From assembly GCA_946481405.1 (NCBI GenBank), contig CAMLNY010000102.1, positions 1 through 5,789 on the forward strand: a DNA stretch of 5,789 bases, read 5' to 3'. The notes beneath the pieces were generated by a model. It saw only the letters and a program-made list of their open reading frames with translations, was not told the DNA's origin and searched no databases. This DNA comes from an uncultured Brevundimonas sp. (GTDB lineage: Bacteria; Pseudomonadota; Alphaproteobacteria; Caulobacterales; Caulobacteraceae). Both the position numbers and the translations under genes were made by a program. This document shows, one piece after another, positions 1-5,675 of this stretch (its first letter is position 1; every line of letters begins with the position of its first letter).

Positions 1-1272
1 GATCGCGAAATCGTCGGCGCCGAGACGGGCCGCCAGCACGTCGCCCTGCGCGTGGACGGCACATGGGTGTCGCCGGCGTCCCCAGCCGGGTTCGAGAAGT
101 ACCTCGCCAAGATGCTGGCGTTCAAGGACCAGGGGATGAAGGGCAATGTCGACGGCGTCGCCTTCCTGATGAAGAAGAACAAGATCGAGGTGATCGAGGG
201 CTCGGCGAAGCTGGAGAAGGGCGCTGCCGCTCCCAAGGTGGTCGTCGAGCTGAAGGCCGGTGGATCGCGCACGGTCGAGGCCAAGGCGGTCATGCTGGCT
301 GTCGGCGCCCGCGCCAAGGCCATCCCGCAGATCGGTCTGGAAGCCGACGGCGACAGGATCTGGGCCTATCGCGAGGCTCTGGCTCCGAAGAAGATGCCGG
401 CCTCCATCGTCGTGATCGGATCGGGCGCCATCGGCATCGAATTCGGCAGCTTCTACCGTGCCTTGGGCGCGGAAGTTACGGTCGTGGAAGCGGTCGATCG
501 CATCATGCCGGTCGAGGACGAAGAGGTCTCCAAGGCCGCCCAGAAGGCCATGGAAAAGCGCGGCATCAAGTTCCGCACCGGCTGCAAGGTCACCAAGGTG
601 TCCAAGGCCGGGAAGGGGGTCCAGGTCGCCATCGAGAAGGACGGCAAGGCCGAGACGCTGGAGGCCGAGGTCTGCATCTCGGCGGTCGGCATCACCGCCA
701 ACACCGACGGCATCGGTCTGGAGGCGCTGGGCGTCAACATGGACCGGGGCCACATCACCATCGACGGCCACTGCGCCACAAACGTGAAGGGGCTCTACGC
801 CATCGGCGACTGCGCAGGGGCGCCCTGGCTGGCGCACAAGGCCTCGCACGAGGGCATCCACGCCGCCGAATACATCGCCGGATACAAGACGCCGAACGTC
901 AACTCTCCGATCGCCGGCTGCACCTACGCCCAGCCCCAGGTCGCCTCGGTCGGCGTGACCGAGCAGGGGGCCCGCGAGGCCAAGCGCGAAATCAAGGTCG
1001 GCCGCTTCCCGTTCCGTGTGAACGGCAAGGCCGTGGCCGCCGGCGAGATCGAGGGCTTCGTGAAGGTCATCTTCGACGCCAAGACCGGCGCGTTGATCGG
1101 CGCCCATATGATCGGCCACGAAGTCACCGAGATGATCCAGGGCTACGTGACCGCCATCGCCATGGAAGCGACGGAAGAGGACATCCACGGCATCGTCTAT
1201 CCGCACCCGACCATGTCGGAGGCCATGCACGAGGCCGCGCTGGACGCCTACGGTCGGGTGATCCACCTGTAG
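1..1272 (+). CDS. lpdA: Dihydrolipoyl dehydrogenase (E3), 5'-truncated by window edge
   Basis: This is a flavoprotein that reoxidises the dihydrolipoyl groups of 2-oxoacid dehydrogenase complexes, passing electrons through FAD to NAD+ in the cytoplasm. The frame is open from base 1 to the TAG at 1270-1272, giving 423 visible residues; family members have about 465-475, so the N-terminal FAD motif and redox disulphide lie outside. Visible motifs are the NAD-binding GSGAIG (visible residues 140-145, bases 418-435) followed by an acidic strand end (VVEA), the second FAD motif YAIGDCAG (266-273), and the C-terminal dimerisation domain with the catalytic HPTMSE dyad (His402, Glu407). The GTG at 52 is only an internal Val codon. 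The segment LMKKNKIEVIEG and what follows resembles the pyruvate-dehydrogenase-type LpdA of Caulobacterales. The first 30 or so visible residues do not look like the usual helix after the CxxxxC disulphide; see findings. The function is secure, the choice of complex is inferred. Confidence 0.95.
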   Translation, partial: DREIVGAETGRQHVALRVDGTWVSPASPAGFEKYLAKMLAFKDQGMKGNVDGVAFLMKKNKIEVIEGSAKLEKGAAAPKVVVELKAGGSRTVEAKAVMLAVGARAKAIPQIGLEADGDRIWAYREALAPKKMPASIVVIGSGAIGIEFGSFYRALGAEVTVVEAVDRIMPVEDEEVSKAAQKAMEKRGIKFRTGCKVTKVSKAGKGVQVAIEKDGKAETLEAEVCISAVGITANTDGIGLEALGVNMDRGHITIDGHCATNVKGLYAIGDCAGAPWLAHKASHEGIHAAEYIAGYKTPNVNSPIAGCTYAQPQVASVGVTEQGAREAKREIKVGRFPFRVNGKAVAAGEIEGFVKVIFDAKTGALIGAHMIGHEVTEMIQGYVTAIAMEATEEDIHGIVYPHPTMSEAMHEAALDAYGRVIHL

Positions 1273-1365
1273 AGAACGAGCGAGCGACCGCCAAACCGAT
1301 CAGGATTTTCGGTCAAACTCGCCAGATCCTAGCCAAACTGACCAATCCAAACGGGCGGCCGCCCG
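1273..1365. other. Convergent intergenic gap between lpdA and the DUF3606 gene
   Basis: This 93-base gap separates two genes that run towards each other. It holds four copies of CAAAC at 1292, 1314, 1334 and 1348, a weak 5-base inverted repeat (ACCGA...TCGGT) near 1295-1313, and the palindrome at 1352-1365. No T-run that would make a textbook intrinsic terminator for lpdA is visible, and no coding potential is evident. Confidence 0.6.
1352..1365 (-). terminator. GC-rich palindrome, possible weak terminator of the DUF3606 gene
   Basis: CGGGCGGCCGCCCG is a perfect 14-base palindrome directly after the stop codon of the minus-strand small gene. It can fold as a 5-base-pair stem (CGGGC/GCCCG) with a GGCC loop. 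On the minus strand it is followed by TTTGG, so the U-tract is very short. Its position between convergent genes fits a terminator, but the poor T-run keeps this a weak call. In the plus direction (after lpdA) no T-run follows. Confidence 0.3.
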
Positions 1366-1548
1366 TCAGCGCTTCTTGCCGAGTTCTGCGGCGATGTCCT
1401 TCGTCATGCGGCCGACCTTGCGGTGGGCGGCGGTGATCTGGTCACGGGTGACGCCCCAGCGCTTCATCCAGTATTCGACAGCCTGACGCTCGGAGAGATC
1501 GAGACGGTCCTTGTCGATGAAGCCGCGCTTGTCCTTGAGACCGGCCAT
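1366..1548 (-). CDS. Small DUF3606-type protein
   Basis: This is a 60-residue basic protein of unknown function. The central part, DRLDLSERQAVEYWMKRWGV followed by TRDQITAAHRKVG, has the pattern of DUF3606 proteins: an (I/L)(N/D) turn, a helix ending YW..(K/R)(F/W)GV, then a second helix starting (S/T)RDQ(L/I). These are short, usually single-domain proteins common in Proteobacteria. No signal peptide, membrane segment or cysteine is seen, and it ends Lys-rich (LGKKR). The ATG start at 1548 is supported by an AGGA Shine-Dalgarno sequence nine bases upstream. The gene lies 62 bases downstream of the PhnP-like gene on the same strand and converges with lpdA. Its AT-rich leader suggests its own promoter and not only read-through from the upstream run. 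The family call is by pattern recognition; no function is proposed. Confidence 0.85.
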   Translation of the reverse strand: MAGLKDKRGFIDKDRLDLSERQAVEYWMKRWGVTRDQITAAHRKVGRMTKDIAAELGKKR

Positions 1549-1568
1549 GAGGAGATGTCCTGTTTGCG

Positions 1569-1615
1569 CCTAAGATATATTATGCGAAATTGGGGATGCC
1601 GATTTTGACGTCAAA
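1569..1615 (-). promoter_or_regulatory. Candidate promoter/operator region of the DUF3606 gene
   Basis: The stretch 1571-1590 (read on the minus strand as ATTTCGCATAATATATCTTA) is strikingly AT-rich for this GC-rich window. About 20 bases further upstream lies TTTGACGTCAAA (1604-1615), a perfect 12-base palindrome that contains a good -35-like TTGACG and covers the stop codon of the PhnP-like gene. Spacing does not settle the -10: TAATAT is 26 bases from TTGACG, which is too far, while CCAATTTC fits the Caulobacter GCTANAWC pattern only partly. A promoter here is likely from base composition, but the exact elements are uncertain. Confidence 0.35.
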
Positions 1616-2414
1616 GGGCTGCTGTGGCGCACCAGCCATCGAAGCCGACCTCGACATTGATCGGAAGAAGCGAAGCCAAGGCGTTGTAATCCAGATCAAT
1701 GTGCAGGTTCGTCAGCACGGCACGCTCGACGCCGCTGCGCGCGATCCACGCAAGGGTCCGATCGACATGGCTGTGCGTCGGATGGGTCGTCCATCGCAGC
1801 GCATCGACGATCCAGAGCCTGCAACCGGCCATGGCCTCGAACGCCACGTCGTCCAGGGCGTCGATGTCGCTGGAATAGACGACCGGACCGATGCGGTAGC
1901 CGACCGACCGGATCGGCCCGTGGCCCTGATCGAAGGTCACGACCGGAACCGGACCGCCGGCGCCGTCGACCGACCAGTCGAGGCCGTGGGCCGGAATGTC
2001 CTTCAGCTCCAGAATGGCCGGATAGCCGAGCCGGCTTTCGAAGATGTACGGAAAGCGCGGAACCAGTGCGTCGCGTGTGGCGGCGTCCATCCAGGCCGGG
2101 ATCCGGCGACGGCCGCGAATGGCGAAGACGCGCAGATCGTCGATGCCGTGGGTCTGGTCCGCGTGGTCGTGAGTGTAGAGCACGGCATCGACGGACTTCA
2201 CATCCGCTCTCAACATCTGCTCGCGAAGGTCTGGAGACGTGTCGATCAGGACGGTTGTGTCGCCGTCAGAACCACGCCGCCGGACGAGCGCTGAACACCG
2301 GCTGCGACGGTTCTTCGGTTCGGTCGGATCGCAGGCGCCCCAGTCGCCGTCGCCACGCGGCACGCCGCCGGACGAACCGCTGCCGAGGATGGTGATCTCG
2401 ACCTCGCCGTTCAC
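1611..2414 (-). CDS. PhnP-like metallo-beta-lactamase-fold hydrolase
   Basis: This is a 267-residue metallo-beta-lactamase-fold hydrolase of the PhnP-like (COG1235) type; relatives include phosphoribosyl cyclic phosphate phosphodiesterase. Visible motifs, from the GTG start, are LGSGSSGGVPR (10-20), the metal motif THDHADQTHGIDDLR (81-95), FDQGHG with His165, YSSDID with Asp183, HPTHSHVD (211-218) and the C-terminal LTNLHIDLDY with His238. The usual HxHxDH here reads H82-x-H84-x-D86-Q87. The GTG at 2414 is preferred because it forms a GTGA overlap with the TatD stop and puts the first beta-strand (VEITILG) at the N-terminus. The frame stays open upstream to 2729, but that extension is antisense-like, low-complexity sequence inside tatD. 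No phn (phosphonate) genes are near, so the physiological substrate is unknown. Many alphaproteobacteria carry this gene next to tatD. Confidence 0.9.
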   Translation of the reverse strand: MNGEVEITILGSGSSGGVPRGDGDWGACDPTEPKNRRSRCSALVRRRGSDGDTTVLIDTSPDLREQMLRADVKSVDAVLYTHDHADQTHGIDDLRVFAIRGRRRIPAWMDAATRDALVPRFPYIFESRLGYPAILELKDIPAHGLDWSVDGAGGPVPVVTFDQGHGPIRSVGYRIGPVVYSSDIDALDDVAFEAMAGCRLWIVDALRWTTHPTHSHVDRTLAWIARSGVERAVLTNLHIDLDYNALASLLPINVEVGFDGWCATAAL

Positions 2415-3190
2415 GGCCGTGGGATCCTGTCGAACAGGTTGAAGAAGGCGTCGGTCGTCTTCTGCTCCGCCTCCTCCCGGTCCCAACCGCGAATATCGGC
2501 CAGGGCCTGAAGCACATGGCCGATGTACGCCGGCTCGTTGCGGCGGCCCCGATGCGGCACGGGCGCCAGATACGGGCAATCCGTTTCGACGATGATCCGG
2601 TCGCCAGGCATGGTCCGGATCACGGCGCGGACGTCCTCGGCCGCCTTGAAAGTCGCGATGCCCGAGACTGAAAACCAGGCGCCCATTTCCGCAGCTTCTT
2701 CCGCCAGTTCTGAACCACTGGTGTAGCAATGCATGAGGAAGCGGAACGGTCCATCGGCTCGCATTTCGCGCAGGATGGCGGCCATTTCGGCGTCGGCCTC
2801 GCGCGTGTGGACCACCAGCGGCAGGCCCGTCGCCTGAGCGGCCTTGATGTGAGTTCGGAAGACCTCGGCCTGAACCTCGCGCGGGCTGAGATCATAGTGG
2901 AAATCGAGACCGCATTCGCCGATGCCGACCACGCGCGGCCGCCGGGAAAGGGCGACCAGACCCTCGACCGTCATGGCCGTGTGGTCCTTCGCCTCATGCG
3001 GATGGGCGCCGACGGTGCACCAGATATCCGGGTGCGCCATGGCGAGCGCATGGGTGGCCTCGAAGGTCGACAGCTTGTCCGAGATCTCGACCATGATCTG
3101 AACGCCTGCGTCGCGGGCGCGGACGATGACGGCGTCGCGGTCCTCGTCGAACTGGGAGGCGTGCAGATTGACGTGGCTGTCGATGATCAT
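2411..3190 (-). CDS. TatD-family metal-dependent hydrolase
   Basis: This is a 259-residue TIM-barrel hydrolase of the TatD/YcfH family, cytoplasmic, with members shown to be metal-dependent DNases or exonucleases. Motifs present are IDSHVNLH (3-10), VGAHPHEA (60-67), GIGECGLDFHYD with Glu92 (89-100), VVHTREAD with His128 (126-133), MHCYTSGS with His154 (153-160), and ETDCPYLAP with Asp204 followed by RGRRNEP (202-220). The length is normal. Family members usually begin DSHCHLD, with an HxH metal pair; here the second His is Asn8. The ATG at 3190 is chosen because it overlaps the holB stop as ATGA and gives the normal N-terminus; an upstream in-frame start at 3304 would add 38 Arg/Gly-rich residues within holB. 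The position after holB matches the YcfH type of the family, but the exact substrate cannot be told. Confidence 0.93.
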   Translation of the reverse strand: MIIDSHVNLHASQFDEDRDAVIVRARDAGVQIMVEISDKLSTFEATHALAMAHPDIWCTVGAHPHEAKDHTAMTVEGLVALSRRPRVVGIGECGLDFHYDLSPREVQAEVFRTHIKAAQATGLPLVVHTREADAEMAAILREMRADGPFRFLMHCYTSGSELAEEAAEMGAWFSVSGIATFKAAEDVRAVIRTMPGDRIIVETDCPYLAPVPHRGRRNEPAYIGHVLQALADIRGWDREEAEQKTTDAFFNLFDRIPRP

Positions 3191-4212
3191 CCGCCGGCCA
3201 TCCGCTTCACGCGCGCCAGATCGGCCAGGGCTCCGGCCAGCAGGTCGCCCTTGTCGAGATTGATCGCGGCCGCCCGCTCCGGCGCCTCGGTCAGCCGTGT
3301 CCACAGATTGGCCCAGGCGGCCCCCTGCCCCGCCTCCAGCGACCGCGCCTTCACCGCCGCCGCCAGCCGGTCCATCAGGGCCTCGAACTTCGCCTGACCC
3401 TCCGCGCCGCGGAAACCGTCGGCGGTGGCCAGCGCCTCGGCGCGATCGACGGGACCCTCATCGACCCAGCGGCGGGCCAGATGGTCGAGTTCGAGGTTGG
3501 TCCGGGTTGCGAGCGTCAGGGCCGCGCCGGGCGAGCCGCGCGCCATGCCGGCGATGCGCATGGACCACGACGGCCGGCTCGCCAGGCGGGCGCCGGCGAT
3601 GCGCACGGCGTCGTCGCGATCCAGATCGGTCTGTCGCGCCAGCAGGGCGGCCATCTCGGGCTCGGCCCAGGGCTGGAAGGTCAGACGACGGCAGCGCGAG
3701 CGGATGGTGGCCAGCAGACGCCCCGGCGCATGGGTGATCAGGAACAGGACGCCGCGCTCAGGCGGCTCTTCCAGAACCTTCAGCAAGGCGTTGGCGGCAT
3801 TCAGATTCAGGTCGTCGGCGGCATCGATGATCGCGACGCGATACGCGGCGCGCGACGGACTCTTGGCGCAGAACTCGGGCAGGTCGCGCGCCTGATCCAC
3901 CGAAATGGATTTCTTGGTCTTGCCGCCCTCGACCAGCCGTTCAAGCACCAGAAGATCGGGATGGGACTGGGCCGAGATCAGCTGGCTGACCGGATCCTGC
4001 GGCCGGGCGCCGAGCGGACCGCGCGAAGAATCCGGCTGGGCGCCCAGCAGGCGACGGGCGGCGCGGTAGGCGAAGGTGGCCTTGCCCAGACCCTCGGGCC
4101 CGCAGACCAGCCAGGCGTGGTGCAGACGGCCGCGCGACAGGGCGTCGACGAACGCCGCCTCGGCCGCCTCCGAAGGAATCAGGTCGAACCGGTCCTTCGG
4201 ATGTTCACTCAC
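3187..4212 (-). CDS. holB: DNA polymerase III delta' subunit (clamp loader)
   Basis: This is a 341-residue AAA+ family protein, the delta' stator of the clamp loader that places the beta sliding clamp on DNA. Visible parts are a P-loop-like GPEGLGKA (38-45, Ala in place of the usual Ser/Thr after Lys, as in many delta' proteins), ISVDQARDL (103-111), a Walker B-like RVAIIDAADD (125-134), the highly typical NALLKVLEEPP (141-151) and the TIRSRC motif (169-174) at the subunit interface. A helical collar domain follows from about residue 210. The four-cysteine zinc module seen in E. coli delta' is absent: the stretch between the P-loop and HPDLLVLE (84-91) has no cysteine. The start is GTG at 4212, overlapping the tmk stop as GTGA, with a GGAG sequence 11 bases upstream. 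This coupling to tmk is common in bacteria. Confidence 0.95.
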   Translation of the reverse strand: MSEHPKDRFDLIPSEAAEAAFVDALSRGRLHHAWLVCGPEGLGKATFAYRAARRLLGAQPDSSRGPLGARPQDPVSQLISAQSHPDLLVLERLVEGGKTKKSISVDQARDLPEFCAKSPSRAAYRVAIIDAADDLNLNAANALLKVLEEPPERGVLFLITHAPGRLLATIRSRCRRLTFQPWAEPEMAALLARQTDLDRDDAVRIAGARLASRPSWSMRIAGMARGSPGAALTLATRTNLELDHLARRWVDEGPVDRAEALATADGFRGAEGQAKFEALMDRLAAAVKARSLEAGQGAAWANLWTRLTEAPERAAAINLDKGDLLAGALADLARVKRMAGG

Positions 4213-4835
4213 GGCAGGATCGGCTCCACGGCGCGCCAGACGCGTTCGGCGACATCGTCCGGTTCGCCGGTCGCATCGATCAGGCGGCAGCGTTCGGGAT
4301 GCTGGGCCGAGATGGACAGAAAGCCGTCCCGGAGCCGCCTATGAAACTCCAGTCCCTTGGACTCGAATCGCGTTTCGGCCGCGCCCCGCGCCAGAGCCCG
4401 CTCAAGGCCCACCTCGACCGGCAGATCGAAGATCAGGGTCAGGTCCGGCTGATCCGCGCCGACGACATCGCGGTCCAGCGCCTCGACCAGCTCCATCGGC
4501 GCGCCGCCGCCGTTGCCCTGGTAGGCGCGGCTGGAATCGGCGAAGCGGTCGCAGACGACCCAGCGGCCGGCCTCCAACGCAGGGCGAATGGTGCGCTCGA
4601 GATGGTCCGAGCGGGCCGCGAACATCAGCAGGAGTTCCGTGCGCGCCGACCAGCGGCCGGCCTCGCCCGAGACCACCAGCCCACGGATGGCCTCCGCGCC
4701 CGGCGATCCGCCGGGCTCGCGCGTGTGCACGACGTCGATGCCGCGCGCGGAGAGGCGAGCGACGAGTCGGGAGGCCTGGGTGGACTTGCCGGTCCCCTCC
4801 CCGCCTTCGAGCGTAATGAATTGTCCTCGAGTCAC
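4209..4835 (-). CDS. tmk: Thymidylate kinase
   Basis: This enzyme phosphorylates dTMP to dTDP with ATP, the last specific step towards dTTP. It has 208 residues, a normal length. Motifs are the P-loop GGEGTGKST (11-19), REPGG (39-43), the dTMP-binding DRFADSSRAYQG (96-107, family pattern DR(Y/F)..S..AYQG), FDLPVEVGLERALAR (136-150) and a LID region RGAAETRFES (150-159). The start is taken as GTG at 4835, giving MTRGQFITLEGG, the usual N-terminus; no in-frame ATG lies nearby. No clear Shine-Dalgarno sequence is seen before it; the leader is almost pure G+C and able to form a hairpin. Downstream the stop overlaps the holB start by four bases. A 15-base direct repeat (4560-4574 and 4650-4664) encodes EAGRW twice, at residues 58-62 and 88-92. 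Confidence 0.96.
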   Translation of the reverse strand: MTRGQFITLEGGEGTGKSTQASRLVARLSARGIDVVHTREPGGSPGAEAIRGLVVSGEAGRWSARTELLLMFAARSDHLERTIRPALEAGRWVVCDRFADSSRAYQGNGGGAPMELVEALDRDVVGADQPDLTLIFDLPVEVGLERALARGAAETRFESKGLEFHRRLRDGFLSISAQHPERCRLIDATGEPDDVAERVWRAVEPILP

Positions 4836-4851
4836 CGGCGCACAATGGCGA

Positions 4852-4866
4852 CCCGGGCGGCCCGGG
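4852..4866 (-). repeat. Inverted repeat in the rlpA-tmk gap
   Basis: CCCGGG-CGG-CCCGGG forms a 6-base-pair GC-only stem with a 3-base loop, 17 bases before the tmk start codon. It lies next to a second GC-rich palindrome at 4870-4885. No T-run follows, so transcription termination is unlikely from this element alone. It could affect translation start at tmk or mark an RNA processing site; both are guesses. Confidence 0.4.
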
Positions 4867-4869
4867 CCA

Positions 4870-4885
4870 AGGGCGCGCGCGCCCT
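4870..4885 (-). terminator. 16-base GC palindrome at the rlpA stop codon, possible attenuator
   Basis: AGGGCGCGCGCGCCCT is a perfect 16-base palindrome overlapping the last two bases of the rlpA TAG (4884-4886). On the minus strand it is followed by TTGG, far short of a U-tract, so it is at best a partial terminator or mRNA 3'-end stabiliser between rlpA and tmk. Alternating GC in a GC-rich genome can give such palindromes by chance. Confidence 0.25.
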
Positions 4886-5675
4886 ATCGGGCCGATATCA
4901 ACAGGGCGTCTGCGAATCCGTCGGCCACGGCGGCCTGACGCGCCTGTTCGGCGGCGTTGGCGTCGTTCCAGGGGCCGACCAGAACCCGGAACATGGTCGC
5001 ATTGGTCGCTGCCTGGACCTGGGCCGTGCGACCGAATCGGCCGGCGACGGACCGGGCCTGATCCTGCTGCGGATAGGCGGCGACCTGGATCCAGTAGGTC
5101 TCCGCAGGAGCGGCGGGCGTTACCACCGGAGACGGCGGCGCGGCCTCGGCCGTCTGTAGCACCGTGCCGCCGCCCAGACGCGGCGCGCGTCCCAGATAGC
5201 GGACACGCACCTCGCCGACGCCCCGGTTGAGCAGGTCCAGCGCCTCGGCCGCGCCGCGCGACAGGTCGATGATCCGGTTGTCCACGAAGGGCCCGCGATC
5301 GTTGACGCGCAGGACGACACGACGCCCGTTGGCGAGATTGGTGACCTCCACGAGGCCCGGCAGCGGCAGGGTCTTATGCGCCGCCGTCAGGCTGTGCATG
5401 TCGAACGGCTCACCCGTCGCGGTGGGCCGCCCGTTGAACTGGTCGCCGTACCAGGAGGCCAGGCCGACGACGTCGTACTCCGTGCCCGGGACGATCGGCG
5501 CCGGGTCGGTCACAACCGGCGGAGCCGACGGGGCGCCGCGCGATGGGCGCGGCCCTTCGGCGATCCGGACTCCCGGCAATGCGCCCGCGCTGGCGCAGGC
5601 CGCCAGCAGGGCCGTCACGGCGGCGACGACCAGAACGCGGGATGCGCGGCGCAGGATGACGGGCGAGATCGGCAT
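4884..5675 (-). CDS. rlpA: Septal ring lytic transglycosylase RlpA family lipoprotein
   Basis: This is a 263-residue predicted lipoprotein. The N-terminus has basic residues, a hydrophobic stretch (about 13-25) and a lipobox LLAAC with Cys27, so it should be lipidated and held at the inner face of the outer membrane (or at the inner membrane). A Pro-rich linker (41-63) leads to a double-psi beta-barrel domain (about 68-163) with GLASWYGDQFNGRPTATGEP (71-90), AAHKTLPLPG (98-107) and RVNDRGPFV (123-131); Glu89 and Asp126 sit where the active-site acids of RlpA-type lytic transglycosylases are expected. After a second Ala/Pro linker (165-192) comes a C-terminal SPOR domain (about 193-262), which binds denuded septal glycan and targets the protein to the division site. 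The ATG at 5675 gives a complete signal peptide. The gene is probably first in the minus-strand run and diverges from tRNA-Ser. Lytic activity versus a structural role is not decided by sequence. Confidence 0.95.
   Translation of the reverse strand: MPISPVILRRASRVLVVAAVTALLAACASAGALPGVRIAEGPRPSRGAPSAPPVVTDPAPIVPGTEYDVVGLASWYGDQFNGRPTATGEPFDMHSLTAAHKTLPLPGLVEVTNLANGRRVVLRVNDRGPFVDNRIIDLSRGAAEALDLLNRGVGEVRVRYLGRAPRLGGGTVLQTAEAAPPSPVVTPAAPAETYWIQVAAYPQQDQARSVAGRFGRTAQVQAATNATMFRVLVGPWNDANAAEQARQAAVADGFADALLISAR

Noticed and set aside
52..54. GTG as the start of LpdA
   Set aside because: The frame is open to the window edge, and a start here would remove the FAD-binding half of the enzyme.
63..1436. 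Long open frame (+) overlapping lpdA, 457 codons
   Set aside because: It is a +2-shifted shadow of lpdA with Arg/Gly/His-rich, low-complexity translation, typical of GC-rich genes; it has no recognisable domain.
1590..2294. Open frame (+) opposite the PhnP-like gene, 234 codons
   Set aside because: It is the mirror of a real gene in a GC-rich genome, with no domain, while the minus strand carries clear metallo-hydrolase motifs.
2415..2729. N-terminal extension of the PhnP-like gene upstream of the GTG at 2414
   Set aside because: The added 105 residues are out-of-frame tatD sequence without family similarity; the normal N-terminus and the 4-base overlap favour 2414.
3191..3304. N-terminal extension of tatD to 3304
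   Set aside because: It is Arg/Gly/Asp-rich sequence within holB in another frame; MIIDSH at 3190 is the expected family start.
3481..4344. Open frame (+) opposite holB and tmk, 287 codons
   Set aside because: It crosses the boundary of two well-supported minus-strand genes and shows only Arg/Gly/Gln-rich antisense composition.
4829..4833. GAGTC (CcrM-type GANTC site) at the tmk start
   Set aside because: Other GANTC sites are scattered in the coding regions (for example in holB, tmk and rlpA); a single one at a start codon is not evidence for methylation control.
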